From assembly GCA_019635215.1 (NCBI GenBank), contig JAHBZZ010000001.1, forward strand, positions 62,001 to 126,000: a DNA stretch of 64,000 bases, given 5' to 3'. A program made the position numbers and the translations under genes. The stretch is from Nitrosomonas sp. (GTDB taxonomy: Bacteria; Pseudomonadota; Gammaproteobacteria; Burkholderiales; Nitrosomonadaceae). The notes beneath the pieces were generated by a model that saw nothing but the letters and a program-made list of their open reading frames with translations, ran no database searches and was not told the origin of the DNA. Below, piece by piece: positions 29,715-39,499 of the stretch (its first letter is position 1; every line of letters starts with the position of its first letter).

Positions 29715-30557
29715 ATGCTGCAAATCACATCCCGCGAACACCCGGTTGTCAAGCAGCTGGTCAGACTGCAAAAATCCGCCCGTTTTCGTAAACAATCAAG
29801 ACTCACCGTTCTCGATGGCATCCATCTGATCCAGTGTTATCTCTCTGCCGGCAATATTCCGCAAAATCTGGTTGTTAGCGAAGCCGGTCAACAGAATATC
29901 GAAATTGCTGCGTTACTGGAGAATTGTAACATTCGGCACAAAACACAGATCATTCGGATGACCAATTGCGTGTTTGAAAAAATTTCCCCCGTACTATCAC
30001 CCACTGGCATACTTGCGCACATTGCCATACCGGATACCGCTTGTCCGGACGGACCTATCCATCAAAAATTCTGTGTGTTACTTGAAACCATTCAGGATCC
30101 CGGCAATCTCGGTGCCATCCTGCGCTCCGCTGCAAGTGCAGGTGCAGATCATATTTATTTATCTCCGGATTGTACCGATGCCTGGTCACCCAAGACGTTG
30201 CGTGCCGCGATGGGTGCACACTTTTTCCTGAGCATTCATACCGATTGCAATCTCACCGGCATTGCCACGCAATTCCAAGGTCAGGTGATCGGGACATCGC
30301 CAATCGCAGCAAAACATCTTTATCAATTTGACCTTACAGTACCGACCGCATTTGTTTTCGGTAATGAGGGGGCCGGACTGTCAAAAGCAATGCAACAAAC
30401 CGTTACTGATATGGCTTCAATTCCAATGCCGGGTAGAATTGAATCCTTAAATGCAGCAGCAGCGGCTTCGATTTTTTTGTATGAAAAAGTACGCCAGGAT
30501 ATGCTGACATCAGAAGTTACGCAAATTACCGAAAACTCGATTGGAACTAAAAAATAG
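29715..30557 (+). CDS. TrmH-family (SpoU) rRNA 2'-O-methyltransferase
   Basis: A 280-residue SPOUT enzyme with an N-terminal substrate-binding domain and a C-terminal knotted methyltransferase domain. Motif 1 is LLETIQDPGNLGAILRSAAS, motif 2 FVFGNEGAGLS and motif 3 IPMPGRIESLNAAAAASIFLYE. Closest in layout to RlmB/TsnR-like 23S rRNA methyltransferases; the exact target cannot be told. ATG 29715 is chosen because the frame upstream lies in hisD and does not match. It follows hisD by 31 bp. Confidence 0.92.
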   Translation: MLQITSREHPVVKQLVRLQKSARFRKQSRLTVLDGIHLIQCYLSAGNIPQNLVVSEAGQQNIEIAALLENCNIRHKTQIIRMTNCVFEKISPVLSPTGILAHIAIPDTACPDGPIHQKFCVLLETIQDPGNLGAILRSAASAGADHIYLSPDCTDAWSPKTLRAAMGAHFFLSIHTDCNLTGIATQFQGQVIGTSPIAAKHLYQFDLTVPTAFVFGNEGAGLSKAMQQTVTDMASIPMPGRIESLNAAAAASIFLYEKVRQDMLTSEVTQITENSIGTKK

Positions 30558-30606
30558 AGCAGTGTATGATCGACAATTTTTGATCAAACAATTTTCCGGA
30601 GGAAAA

Positions 30607-30951
30607 ATGAGATTTTCTACTTTATCTGTAACGTTATTGATAAGCTGTCTGTCTGTTTATCCGCTCTATGCTTCGGCACAGCACCATGAAACATTACGCA
30701 TTGCCGCAAATGACGTATTACCTAATGATGAAGGTATTGTCATGGAAGTTCTGGATACTACCGGCTATACCTATATGGAACTGCAAAATGGTGATAGACG
30801 TTTCTGGATTGCGGCGCCGACAACGCAAGTCAAACCGGGTGATCACATTCGCTTCGTGCAGAGTATGTCGATGGAGAATTTCACCAGTAAGACATTGAAC
30901 CGGACATTCCGGCGCGTTATCTTTGTGTCATCCACCATGGTTAAAGAATAG
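30607..30951 (+). CDS. Small secreted beta-barrel-like protein
   Basis: A 114-residue protein with a signal peptide (~1-22, ending at ASA). The mature part reads GIVMEVLDTTGYTYMELQNG, then RRFWIAAP, then VKPGDHIRF, a small OB-fold-like arrangement resembling periplasmic proteins annotated NrfJ-like or cytochrome-associated in proteobacteria. Start chosen at ATG 30607, directly after a strong CCGGAGGAAAA site. It converges on uvrB with only 2 bp between stops. Function unknown. Confidence 0.75.
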   Translation: MRFSTLSVTLLISCLSVYPLYASAQHHETLRIAANDVLPNDEGIVMEVLDTTGYTYMELQNGDRRFWIAAPTTQVKPGDHIRFVQSMSMENFTSKTLNRTFRRVIFVSSTMVKE

Positions 30952-30953
30952 AT

Positions 30954-32984
30954 CTATTCAATTTCTTCTGCGCCAATAAACAATCTGTTTTTCAGCCGTT
31001 TGATATCGTCCCGGTACTGTGCAGCCTGTTCAAATTCCAGATTTTTGGCCGCGTTCAGCATTTGTTTTTCCAAACGCTGAATTTTCTTACTGATCTGGCG
31101 TTCATTCATGGCATCATAATTTATCTGTGCTTCACTGACCTTAAGTTTTCTTTGTGCGGAATCCAGACTGTATACCCCATCGATCAGATCTTTGATCCGT
31201 TTATGCACAGTCCGCGGCGTGATTTGATTCTGCTGATTAAAGACCAGTTGCTTCTCGCGGCGGCGATTGGTCTCATCAATGGCGACACGCATTGAGCGAG
31301 TAATCCGGTCGGCATATAAAATAGCCGTTCCATTGATATGGCGTGCTGCCCGGCCTATGGTCTGGATCAATGAACGCTCGGAGCGCAGAAAACCTTCCTT
31401 GTCCGCATCCAGTATGGCAACCAGGGAAACTTCCGGAATATCGAGTCCTTCACGCAACAGGTTGATGCCAACCAAAACATCGAACTGTCCAAGCCGCAGA
31501 TCGCGGATAATTTCGACGCGTTCAACCGTATCGATATCTGAATGCAAGTAGCGCACCCGTATTTGATGGTCGGAAAAATAATCGGTCAAATCTTCCGCCA
31601 TGCGTTTGGTTAATGTGGTTACCAGCACACGCTCATTTTGCGCTGTGCGCAGATTCACTTCGGACATCAGATCATCCACCTGCGTCGCAACCGGGCGCAC
31701 TTCAATAGCCGGATCGACGAGTCCGGTCGGACGTACTACTTGTTCAACAACTTTTCCGCTATGTTTCTGTTCATAGTCGGCGGGTGTGGCTGAAATGAAA
31801 ACGGTTTGCGGCATCATCCGCTCAAATTCCTCGAATTTTAAAGGACGGTTATCCAACGCTGAAGGCAGACGAAATCCGTACTGCACCAGATTTTCCTTGC
31901 GCGAGCGATCACCGCGAAACATGCCGCCGATCTGCGGCACGGTAACATGGCTTTCGTCAATAAGCATCAGTGCATTTTTAGGCAGATAGTCAATCAAGGT
32001 AGGTGGCGGGTCGCCCGGGTTTTTACCGGAAAGATGACGGGAATAATTTTCAATACCCTTGCAGAAACCGAGCTCGTTCAGCATCTCCAGATCAAACCGG
32101 GTGCGCTGCTCCAGACGCTGCGCTTCTACCAGATGATGGTTGTTATAAAAATACTCCAGCCGGTCACGCAATTCCGCCTTAATCGATTCAATAGCACGCA
32201 ATGTCGTGCTCCGGGGTGTCACATAATGACTGGAGGGATATACAGTATAACGCGATAGCTTCTGCAATACGCGACCGGTCAATGGATCAAATAGTGACAA
32301 ATCATCCACTTCATCATCGAACAGCGAAATGCGGATCGCAGCTTCTGAACTTTCCGCAGGGAAAACATCGAGCACATCACCTCTGACACGAAACATACCA
32401 CGTATGAATTCCATTTCATTACGCTCGTACTGCATTTCAGTCAACCGTTTGATAATGTCGCGCTGAGTGTATTTTTCATTCATTCGTAAATGAAGAATCA
32501 TGCCATGATAGTCAACCGGATCACCAATACCATAGATACAGGAAACGGTCGCCACAATAATCGTATCTTCCCGCTCAAGTAATGACTTGGTTGCCGATAA
32601 CCGCATTTGTTCGATATGCGCGTTAATACTGGAATCTTTTTCGATATAAAGATCGCGCGATGGTACGTAAGCCTCGGGTTGATAATAGTCATAATATGAC
32701 ACAAAATACTCAACCGCATTTTCCGGAAAGAATTCACGCATTTCGGCATACAACTGTGCAGCGAGTGTTTTGTTCGGCGCAATCAGAATTGCAGGCCGTC
32801 CCATACGCGCAATTACGTTAGCAATGGTAAATGTTTTTCCGGATCCTGTAACACCCAGCAATGTTTGATAAGCCAAACCATCGTCAATACCCTCAATCAG
32901 TTGTCTAATTGCTTCGGGCTGATCTCCCGCGGGTTTGAACGCCAAGTGTAATTTATACAAACTATTGGGGAAGGTCTCAATCAC
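30954..32984 (-). CDS. uvrB: Excinuclease ABC subunit B
   Basis: The damage-verifying helicase-like subunit of nucleotide excision repair. Its 676 residues show Walker [11 protein letters not shown] at ~44-53, the beta-hairpin region [15 protein letters not shown] that clamps DNA, helicase motifs including LLIDESH-like [13 protein letters not shown] and [10 protein letters not shown], and a C-terminal UVR domain ([25 protein letters not shown]) that contacts UvrC/UvrA. It is divergent from the aminotransferase gene, with 83 bp between the starts. Confidence 0.98.
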   Translation of the reverse strand: MIETFPNSLYKLHLAFKPAGDQPEAIRQLIEGIDDGLAYQTLLGVTGSGKTFTIANVIARMGRPAILIAPNKTLAAQLYAEMREFFPENAVEYFVSYYDYYQPEAYVPSRDLYIEKDSSINAHIEQMRLSATKSLLEREDTIIVATVSCIYGIGDPVDYHGMILHLRMNEKYTQRDIIKRLTEMQYERNEMEFIRGMFRVRGDVLDVFPAESSEAAIRISLFDDEVDDLSLFDPLTGRVLQKLSRYTVYPSSHYVTPRSTTLRAIESIKAELRDRLEYFYNNHHLVEAQRLEQRTRFDLEMLNELGFCKGIENYSRHLSGKNPGDPPPTLIDYLPKNALMLIDESHVTVPQIGGMFRGDRSRKENLVQYGFRLPSALDNRPLKFEEFERMMPQTVFISATPADYEQKHSGKVVEQVVRPTGLVDPAIEVRPVATQVDDLMSEVNLRTAQNERVLVTTLTKRMAEDLTDYFSDHQIRVRYLHSDIDTVERVEIIRDLRLGQFDVLVGINLLREGLDIPEVSLVAILDADKEGFLRSERSLIQTIGRAARHINGTAILYADRITRSMRVAIDETNRRREKQLVFNQQNQITPRTVHKRIKDLIDGVYSLDSAQRKLKVSEAQINYDAMNERQISKKIQRLEKQMLNAAKNLEFEQAAQYRDDIKRLKNRLFIGAEEIE

Positions 32985-33067
32985 AGGTATAATTCCGGCT
33001 TCATAATTGTCATTTACGGGTCCATTTTAACATGCTGCCATACCTAATTTTAGAATGAGGATATGCT

Positions 33068-34264
33068 GTGAATCTATCTAATCGCGTACAAGCCATCAAA
33101 CCTTCGCCGACCCTTGCCGTGACAGCACGCGCAGCCCGATTAAAGGCCGAGGGTAAGGACATTATTGGTTTAGGTGCCGGAGAACCTGATTTTGACACGC
33201 CGCAGCATATCAAAAACGCAGCGATTGACGCAATCAATAAAGGTTTTACCAAATATACCGCGGTCGGCGGCACCCCGAGTTTGAAGCAAGCCATTGCCGA
33301 CAAATTCAAACGCGAAAATAATTTTGAATACGATACCAAGCAGATACTGGTTTCCTGTGGTGGCAAGCAAAGCTTTTTCAATCTGGCTCTTGCCACATTG
33401 AATCCTGGTGATGAAGTGATTATTCCGGCACCTTATTGGGTTTCTTATCCCGATATCGTAATAATCGCCGAAGGGAAGCCGGTATTTCTTGAAACCGGCA
33501 TTGAACAAGGATTCAAAATTAATGCACAACAACTTGAAGAAGCGATTACCCCAAAAACCAGAATGTTTGTCATTAACAGCCCCAGCAATCCTTCTGGTGC
33601 AGTTTACACGCTAGACGAACTGAAAGCGCTGGGCGAGGTGTTAAAAAAATATCCCCAAATTCTCATCGCAACCGACGATATGTATGAACATATCCTGTTA
33701 TCCGGCAATCCATTCTTCAATATCCTGAACGCCTGTCCTGATCTGTATCCACGTACTATCGTATTAAATGGCGTATCAAAAGCATATTCAATGACCGGAT
33801 GGCGCATTGGTTATTGCGGCGGCCCAGCTGAAATGATTACTGCGATGGAAAATATACAGTCACAAAGTACCTCAAACCCCAGTTCAATTTCCCAGGTTGC
33901 TGCCGAAGCAGCGTTAAATGGAGACCAATCCTGTATTGAACCTATGGTAGCTGCATTTATAGAACGCAATCAATTTATCACCGATGCATTGAATCGTTGC
34001 AATGGTATCCGTTGCCTGCCATCCGATGGTGCGTTTTACGCATTTGCCGACGCACGTGAAGCCATCAGCAATCTGCATACACAAGGGATTATTTCTCGCA
34101 AAAATGATCTGTCACTCAGTGAATATTTGCTGGAAAAAGCGAGAGTTGCCATCGTCCCAGGTTCCGCTTTCGGCAGTGAGGGCTATATGCGTTTGTCTTT
34201 TGCCACTGCTCTGGTCAATTTAGAAAAAGCAATGGATCGTATACATCGCGCTTTGAATCCATAA
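33068..34264 (+). CDS. aspC: Class I aminotransferase (aspartate aminotransferase type)
   Basis: PLP enzyme of the Ib aspartate aminotransferase group, 398 residues. It starts at GTG 33068, eight bases after GAGG; the ATG at 33062 is closed by a stop. Seen: GLGAGEPDFDTPQHI, NSPSNPSGAVY, the PLP Lys238 in NGVSKAYSMTGWRIGY and a C-terminal Arg in YMRLSFAT that would hold the substrate carboxylate. It probably makes aspartate or prephenate-derived amino acids; a broad substrate range is possible in group Ib. Confidence 0.92.
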   Translation: MNLSNRVQAIKPSPTLAVTARAARLKAEGKDIIGLGAGEPDFDTPQHIKNAAIDAINKGFTKYTAVGGTPSLKQAIADKFKRENNFEYDTKQILVSCGGKQSFFNLALATLNPGDEVIIPAPYWVSYPDIVIIAEGKPVFLETGIEQGFKINAQQLEEAITPKTRMFVINSPSNPSGAVYTLDELKALGEVLKKYPQILIATDDMYEHILLSGNPFFNILNACPDLYPRTIVLNGVSKAYSMTGWRIGYCGGPAEMITAMENIQSQSTSNPSSISQVAAEAALNGDQSCIEPMVAAFIERNQFITDALNRCNGIRCLPSDGAFYAFADAREAISNLHTQGIISRKNDLSLSEYLLEKARVAIVPGSAFGSEGYMRLSFATALVNLEKAMDRIHRALNP

Positions 34265-34283
34265 ATTTCCTAGTGTTACCGGT

Positions 34284-34838
34284 CTATAAAGTTAGCGCTT
34301 TATCGACGGCTTCATTACAAGCCGCTTTTTTCGTTTTACCGGCTCTGGATGGAATATTACATAGTCCGCAAATATGATTTGAATGTATATCCAGTGAATG
34401 GACCAAGAACTTACCACCGCATTTTTTGCAAGGCGCCACGCATAACACTTCACTTTCCACAAAACGAACCAATGTCCATGCACGCGTGAGACTGAGAACT
34501 TGTTCGAGATTATTCGCGCTGATATGTTCTAAATATAATTTATAGCTTTTGATTAAAGCATCCACACCCTTAATGTCTGAATAGGTCGTGATGAAATTAT
34601 AAATATTTATGAACAGAGAAGAATGGACATTAGGTTGCCAGCTCATAAACCAGTCTTCGGAATAAGGAAGCATCCCTTTGGGAGGAGACACTCCTCTGAT
34701 TTCTTTATATAATTTGACGAGCCTTTCGCGACTTAAATTTGAGTTTACTTCCAATACCTGCAGGCGGGCGCCCAGTCGGATCAATTCCGATGCCAAGTGA
34801 ATCTGCTTTGCTTCTGTCAGAATACTTTTATTCCGCAT
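34284..34838 (-). CDS. flhC: Flagellar transcriptional activator FlhC
   Basis: Together with FlhD forms the D4C2 master activator of class II flagellar genes. In its 184 residues the zinc ligands are Cys137, Cys140, Cys157 and Cys160, and RLGARLQVLEVNSNLSRERL is the conserved N-terminal segment. It lies 54 bp after flhD. AT-richer than neighbours. No flagellar structural gene is in the window. Confidence 0.95.
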   Translation of the reverse strand: MRNKSILTEAKQIHLASELIRLGARLQVLEVNSNLSRERLVKLYKEIRGVSPPKGMLPYSEDWFMSWQPNVHSSLFINIYNFITTYSDIKGVDALIKSYKLYLEHISANNLEQVLSLTRAWTLVRFVESEVLCVAPCKKCGGKFLVHSLDIHSNHICGLCNIPSRAGKTKKAACNEAVDKALTL

Positions 34839-34892
34839 ATATATTTCCTTAAAGCCCCATCCGTAACAGCAATGACAAGCATCCTTTACTCT

Positions 34893-35216
34893 TCAGGTAA
34901 TTACTTCTGCAGGATGACCGGCCATCAATATGGCAGCATGCGATTGAGAAACGGCATTGCTATCACCACGACTATCATTGGACAGCAACTCAGCTATCAA
35001 AGCATCATTGAATCTAAACCGGCACAGCAAACTATTTGAAGAAGCCATTTTCAGAAGTTGACTGGTTGTCAGTTTCTCTATGATATCAGATACATCCTGG
35101 TTAATACCCAACCGATACATGGCGGATACTTTATCATCTCGTATCATTTGTTGCGCAAGCAACAGATAGGTCAAATTAATTTCCCTGATTTCATCTAAAA
35201 GCTGCTTTGTTTCCAT
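34893..35216 (-). CDS. flhD: Flagellar transcriptional activator FlhD
   Basis: A 107-residue partner of FlhC. The frame continues upstream to 35294, but the family starts at METKQLLDEIREINLTYLLLAQ; ATG 35216 follows GGGGAG. RDDKVSAMYRLGI and LTTSQLLKMASSNSLLCRFR are typical. First gene of the flhDC operon; the leader upstream is AT-rich, as for many flhDC promoters, but I cannot assign operators. Confidence 0.94.
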   Translation of the reverse strand: METKQLLDEIREINLTYLLLAQQMIRDDKVSAMYRLGINQDVSDIIEKLTTSQLLKMASSNSLLCRFRFNDALIAELLSNDSRGDSNAVSQSHAAILMAGHPAEVIT

Positions 35217-35559
35217 TTCTGATACTCCCCTAATACCATAGTAATATCCCGCACAAATACAACGAATTTTTATTACTCTCAACCTGTTTTTCACACGATA
35301 TAACGAAAAGCCGATTTAACGCATTTCAGAATAATATTTCATTCCAGCATCCATTGCGTAAGATTTCACCTACATTCGGCATCAAAATCTCTTATAACTA
35401 TCGACATTATAGAACTAAATGGCGACAAATTATAGGTAAAAACAGCGTACTCATTATTTTTTATTCAATCTATTTGCTGCTACTAAATTCAGAATAGTAT
35501 TTAATACACAATAATAATATTTGATGATTTCACCATTCTTTCAGCTTGCTGATATATGT
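35217..35559. other. AT-rich region upstream of flhDC
   Basis: A 343-bp non-coding stretch between flhD and the IS relic, clearly AT-richer than the window average. It should hold the flhDC promoter and its control sites; no box convinced me. Confidence 0.4.
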
Positions 35560-35561
35560 TA

Positions 35562-36065
35562 GGGTCTGTTGATATTTTGAGATAAGTATTTAATAGAAAC
35601 AAATAAACCCGCAATATTGAGGTTTCTACACACTAACAAAACGAGATTGCGATACCCCGAATTGATGCTCGGTGATGAGTTCTGGTCGAAGCTGGAGAAA
35701 ATTCTGCTTCAAGAAGCAATTTATAACAAGCAGAATCTGCGCATGACGGTAGAAGGCATGCTGTATCGAATACAGGTTAGCTATTCATGACGAGACTTAC
35801 TTATGACGGCGCGAATGTATACGAGAGCAGACAACGAAGAAAGGGGCTCGAGCTGTGACCCAAAAAGCGCAATTCTTTGAAGGGTAACGCAGATATGGAT
35901 TGGAATTTGTATAGATACCGGCATTTGGTGGTAAATATTTTTGCCCGGCAAAAGCATTACCGGGCAGTAGCGACACGATACGACAAATTGAAGAGAAATT
36001 TTGAGAGTATGGTAGCCATGGCGTGGGGATATCTGTGGTTACCTATGTGCAATGTCAACAGACCC
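35562..36065 (+). mobile_element. Degenerate IS5-family insertion sequence
   Basis: A ~504-bp element bounded by near-perfect inverted repeats: GGGTCTGTTGATATTT at the left end and, on the opposite strand at the right end, GGGTCTGTTGACATTG. TA is present at both outer edges (35560-35561 and 36066-36067), as for IS5 relatives. Intact relatives are ~0.8-0.9 kb, so roughly the middle third, including most of the DDE catalytic core, is missing. Same family as the scar at 22935. Confidence 0.85.
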
Positions 36066-36068
36066 TAG
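35647..36068 (+). pseudogene. Remnant of IS5-family transposase
   Basis: Two separated fragments of one transposase. The N-terminal piece (35647-35790) reads RYPELMLGDEFWSKLEK and NLRMTVEGMLYRIQV before a stop. The C-terminal piece (from ~35859) reads KGNADMDWNLYRYRHLV, RQKHYRAVATRYDKLKRN and FESMVAMAWGYLWLPM. Between them the frame shifts and the central catalytic segment is lost. It cannot encode an active transposase. Confidence 0.85.
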
Positions 36069-37050
36069 GTCCATCATCTTTATTTGCAATTTCACAGAAA
36101 ATTTTAAACTTCTCAGTCGCGCTAATTATTGCTGACAGAATCCCCGGCTCCCAGACTGAATGCCCCGCATCATCAATAATGATATATTCCGCTTGTGGCC
36201 ATTCATGATGCAGATCATCTGCACTGATGATAGGGCATACTGCGTCGTAACGCCCCTGAACAATAGTTGCCGGAATATCACGTAGTTTATGTACATTATC
36301 AAGAAGCGAATTTTCCGGTAAGAAAATATTATGACTGAAATAATGCGCTTCCATTCTAGCCAACCCCAATGCAACAGTATCATCAGCGAAATAATTAACT
36401 GTTTCAGGATTCGGCAGCAATGTTGAGCAGGATCCTTCATATATGCTCCAATTACGTGCAGCAGGCATATGAATTCCAGGATCCGGGTTTTGTAATCGAT
36501 GATAATACGCAGCAAGAATATCTTTTCGCTCTTCAGGACTTAGCGGATCCACAAATTTATGCCATGCTTCCGGGAAAAAAGTTTGCAATCCGTATAAAAA
36601 CCAATCAATTTCTTTCTTCCGGCACAAGAAAATACCCCGCAGGATGAAGCCAAAACAGCGCTCGGGATGTGCTTCACCATACGCCAGAGCTAACGTGCTT
36701 CCCCAAGACCCGCCGAAAACAAGCCACTTATCGATATTGAGATATGCTCTTAACTGCTCAAGATCATCGATCAATAAGGGTGTTGTATTATTACGTAACT
36801 CGCCCAGTGGCCTAGAACGACCAGCACCGCGCTGATCCAGTATGATAATGCGATAACTCGCGGGATCAAAAAAACGACGATGTATCGGAGATGAGCCGGC
36901 ACCCGGTCCGCCATGTAAAAAAACAACGGGTATACCCCTGGGATTACCTGATTGCTCCCAATAGATGGTATGAATTTCATCAACCGACAGCATTCCACGC
37001 TGATAAGGTTCGATTTCAGGAAACAATTCTGGCAATGTATTAAATTTCAT
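36055..37050 (-). CDS. pip: Prolyl iminopeptidase (alpha/beta hydrolase), 3' end in IS
   Basis: A cytoplasmic S33 peptidase removing N-terminal proline. It has 331 residues, slightly longer than usual. Oxyanion HGGPGAGSS at 46-54, LDQRGAGRS at 71-79, nucleophile Ser115 in GGSWGSTLAL, the Asp in GRYDAVCP and the His in DDAGHSVWEPG complete the triad. The last residues (GPRVC) and the TGA stop are encoded by the terminal inverted repeat of the adjoining IS relic, so the original tail was replaced. Catalytic residues lie well upstream, so activity is probably kept. Confidence 0.93.
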   Translation of the reverse strand: MKFNTLPELFPEIEPYQRGMLSVDEIHTIYWEQSGNPRGIPVVFLHGGPGAGSSPIHRRFFDPASYRIIILDQRGAGRSRPLGELRNNTTPLLIDDLEQLRAYLNIDKWLVFGGSWGSTLALAYGEAHPERCFGFILRGIFLCRKKEIDWFLYGLQTFFPEAWHKFVDPLSPEERKDILAAYYHRLQNPDPGIHMPAARNWSIYEGSCSTLLPNPETVNYFADDTVALGLARMEAHYFSHNIFLPENSLLDNVHKLRDIPATIVQGRYDAVCPIISADDLHHEWPQAEYIIIDDAGHSVWEPGILSAIISATEKFKIFCEIANKDDGPRVC

Positions 37051-37228
37051 ATTATCCGGCCATGAGAGATTAAGATTTGATATTGATTTGCTAGGGAATC
37101 CAGAAAAAGGTGATAAATAACACAGAATTCAAAACTTATATCATTTATTGTTCTGATATATTGCACGACATACATTTAGCACATATTTGGCGTATATTTT
37201 ATAGGTATTCACAGATAAAGGTAATATC

Positions 37229-37468
37229 ATGTCCCATACAATTTTAAAGAAACATGAAGTATCACTGCTGCGTGAAGAGATAGAAATATTAATGCGTGAA
37301 CGGCAAAGCCTGTTAAATACGGTAGGTGCAGCTGCACGATTTGTTGCAAGCCTGGACAGCAGTATGTTATCCAAAGAGACCTGCAATACAGCAAAAATAT
37401 TGACAAAATCGCTGAATCAATTAAACGATGAGACTTTGCGCGACGCATTGGAAAAAGTAAAGGGATAA
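37229..37468 (+). CDS. Small coiled-coil protein upstream of patatin
   Basis: A 79-residue hypothetical protein, mostly helical, with a charged N-terminal heptad segment (KKHEVSLLREEIEILMRERQ) suggesting a short coiled coil. No signal peptide. AAAGG lies ~10 bases before the ATG. The patatin gene starts 1 bp after its stop, so the two are almost surely coupled; a regulatory or adaptor role is inferred only from that. Confidence 0.7.
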   Translation: MSHTILKKHEVSLLREEIEILMRERQSLLNTVGAAARFVASLDSSMLSKETCNTAKILTKSLNQLNDETLRDALEKVKG

Positions 37469-37469
37469 A

Positions 37470-38639
37470 TTGTCCTCTATAAACACCAAACTGCAATCGA
37501 TAAATGACAAACCGAAAGTTGGCTTACTCTTGACAGGTGGTGGCGCTCGCGCAGCCTATCAGGTTGGTGTTTTGCGCGCTATATCGGAGCTATTGCCGAA
37601 AAGTACTAGCAATCCTTTTCCCGTGATCTGCGGAACATCTGCAGGCGCTATTAATGCGACGAGCCTAGCAGTAACCGCAAACAATTTTCATGAAGGTGTA
37701 CAACAACTTGAAAACGTATGGAGTAATTTTCATGTACACCAAGTCTATCGTTCTGATTTAGTCGGCGTTCTTAAGAATGGTTTTCGTTGCTTAATTTCAT
37801 TATTTTCACCCGAGTTTAGTCACTACAGAGCCATATCTTTATTGGATAATACTCCTCTGGAGTCATTACTATTACGCCGCATTCCATTCCGAATGCTACA
37901 GCACTCCATTCGTAGCGGTGCATTACATGCACTGGGAATAACAGTCTGGGGCTATACTTCCGGCCAGTCAGTAACATTTTATCAGGGTGCCCGAAGCATT
38001 AAAACCTGGAAACGGGCTCAACGTGTCGGCGTTCCCACATATATCAGTGCTAAGCATCTTATGGCTTCGTCGGCAATTCCATTTTTCTTCCCGGCCGTCA
38101 GACTGAATCGTGAATTCTTTGGCGACGGCTCTATGCGGCAACTCACACCGATCAGTCCTGTTTTACATCTAGGCGCTGATAAAGTGCTGATTATAGGCTT
38201 ACGCAAAGAAACCGATACTTTGCCTGAACGTGTCAGCTCAGCAAGCTATCCATCTTTTGCACAAATTGCCGGTCACGCCATGAACAGTATTTTTGTTGAT
38301 AGCCTGAATGTGGATCTTGAACGTTTACAAAGAATCAATGAGACTTTAAAAATGATACCGGACGAGAAGCTCCGTGAAAAAAACGTTAAATTACGGCCAA
38401 TCGAAACCATGATGATATCACCAAGTGTGGAAATCAATGAAATAGCCCAAGACTACGCTCAATCATTGCCAATAACCATGCGGTATTTATATCGCGCTGT
38501 TGGCGCTACGAGTCCGAATGGCTCTACGTTGCTAAGTTATGTATTGTTTGAATCCGCATTTTGTCAAGCACTCATTGAATTAGGTCGTAGGGACGCGCTG
38601 AATCAAAAGGAAAAAATACTGCAATTTTTAGCCGAATAA
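37470..38639 (+). CDS. Patatin-like phospholipase
   Basis: A 389-residue patatin-fold lipid acyl hydrolase. The oxyanion loop is TGGGARAAYQ at 22-31, the nucleophile Ser57 in GTSAGA, and the dyad Asp219 in GDGSM (DGG/DGA position). The start is TTG at 37470, one base after the preceding stop; no better start precedes the patatin domain. There is no signal peptide, so it is cytoplasmic or membrane-peripheral, probably in lipid turnover. Confidence 0.9.
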   Translation: MSSINTKLQSINDKPKVGLLLTGGGARAAYQVGVLRAISELLPKSTSNPFPVICGTSAGAINATSLAVTANNFHEGVQQLENVWSNFHVHQVYRSDLVGVLKNGFRCLISLFSPEFSHYRAISLLDNTPLESLLLRRIPFRMLQHSIRSGALHALGITVWGYTSGQSVTFYQGARSIKTWKRAQRVGVPTYISAKHLMASSAIPFFFPAVRLNREFFGDGSMRQLTPISPVLHLGADKVLIIGLRKETDTLPERVSSASYPSFAQIAGHAMNSIFVDSLNVDLERLQRINETLKMIPDEKLREKNVKLRPIETMMISPSVEINEIAQDYAQSLPITMRYLYRAVGATSPNGSTLLSYVLFESAFCQALIELGRRDALNQKEKILQFLAE

Positions 38640-38683
38640 ATTTCGTATTCGACAAATCAAAATCAATCATGAGGTAACTTAAA

Positions 38684-39421
38684 ATGGGCTTTGACAGTCC
38701 GCAGTTTTGGATAGCAGTGCTGCAAATCATAGCAATTGATATCGTATTAGGCGGTGATAATGCGGTTGTAATTGCATTAGCCTGTCGCCGATTACCGGAA
38801 GAACAAAGACGGCTTGGAATTTTCTGGGGTGTTCTGGGTGCGATTATATTACGCGTTATCCTGATTTTCTTTGCATTAAACCTGCTCGCCGTACCTTATT
38901 TGAAAATTGCCGGCGCCTGTCTTTTATTATGGATCGGCATCAAACTGCTGCAACCTGAACCCACTGACGACGGACATGAAATGACCACCAGCACAACTTT
39001 GATCGGCGCAATTAAAACGATTATTGTCGCAGACGCCGTCATGAGTCTGGATAATGTAATCGCTGTAGCCGGTGCAGCCAAAGACAGCATGGCATTGGTT
39101 ATTTTTGGTCTGGTTTTTAGTGTACCGATCATTGTCTGGGGCAGCAAGCTAGTGATGAAACTTATGGACAGATACCCCATAACCATTGTCATAGGCGCGG
39201 CTTTACTAGGCTGGATTGCGGGTGATATGGCCGTTACCGATGCAGTTACCATTATGTGGGTAAATCAAAATGCGGCTTATCTGCATTGGCTAATGCCCAT
39301 ACTAGCCGCGTCATTTGTTGTCATTGCAGGAAAAATAATAGCTGCACGTACTCAAGTCACCATGAAACCAATTATCGATCTAGCTGACGAAGCAGAACCG
39401 CCTCAGAAAAAAAGCAAATAA
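38684..39421 (+). CDS. TerC-family integral membrane protein
   Basis: A 245-residue membrane protein with about seven helices. The paired acidic motifs typical of TerC/Alx are present: DIVLGGDNAVVIALA near the N-terminus and DAVMSLDNVIAVAGAA in the middle. Homologues (YjbE, Alx) are linked to manganese export and metal loading of secreted proteins; older annotation ties them to tellurite resistance. A GAGGT site precedes the ATG. It lies between patatin and the universal stress gene, all on one strand. Confidence 0.92.
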   Translation: MGFDSPQFWIAVLQIIAIDIVLGGDNAVVIALACRRLPEEQRRLGIFWGVLGAIILRVILIFFALNLLAVPYLKIAGACLLLWIGIKLLQPEPTDDGHEMTTSTTLIGAIKTIIVADAVMSLDNVIAVAGAAKDSMALVIFGLVFSVPIIVWGSKLVMKLMDRYPITIVIGAALLGWIAGDMAVTDAVTIMWVNQNAAYLHWLMPILAASFVVIAGKIIAARTQVTMKPIIDLADEAEPPQKKSK

Positions 39422-39499
39422 AAATAAACGGAAATATTTTGAACGCTCTGTTTGAGAAGAACCGGAATTCCCATTCAAATAACCAGGAATTTAAATATC

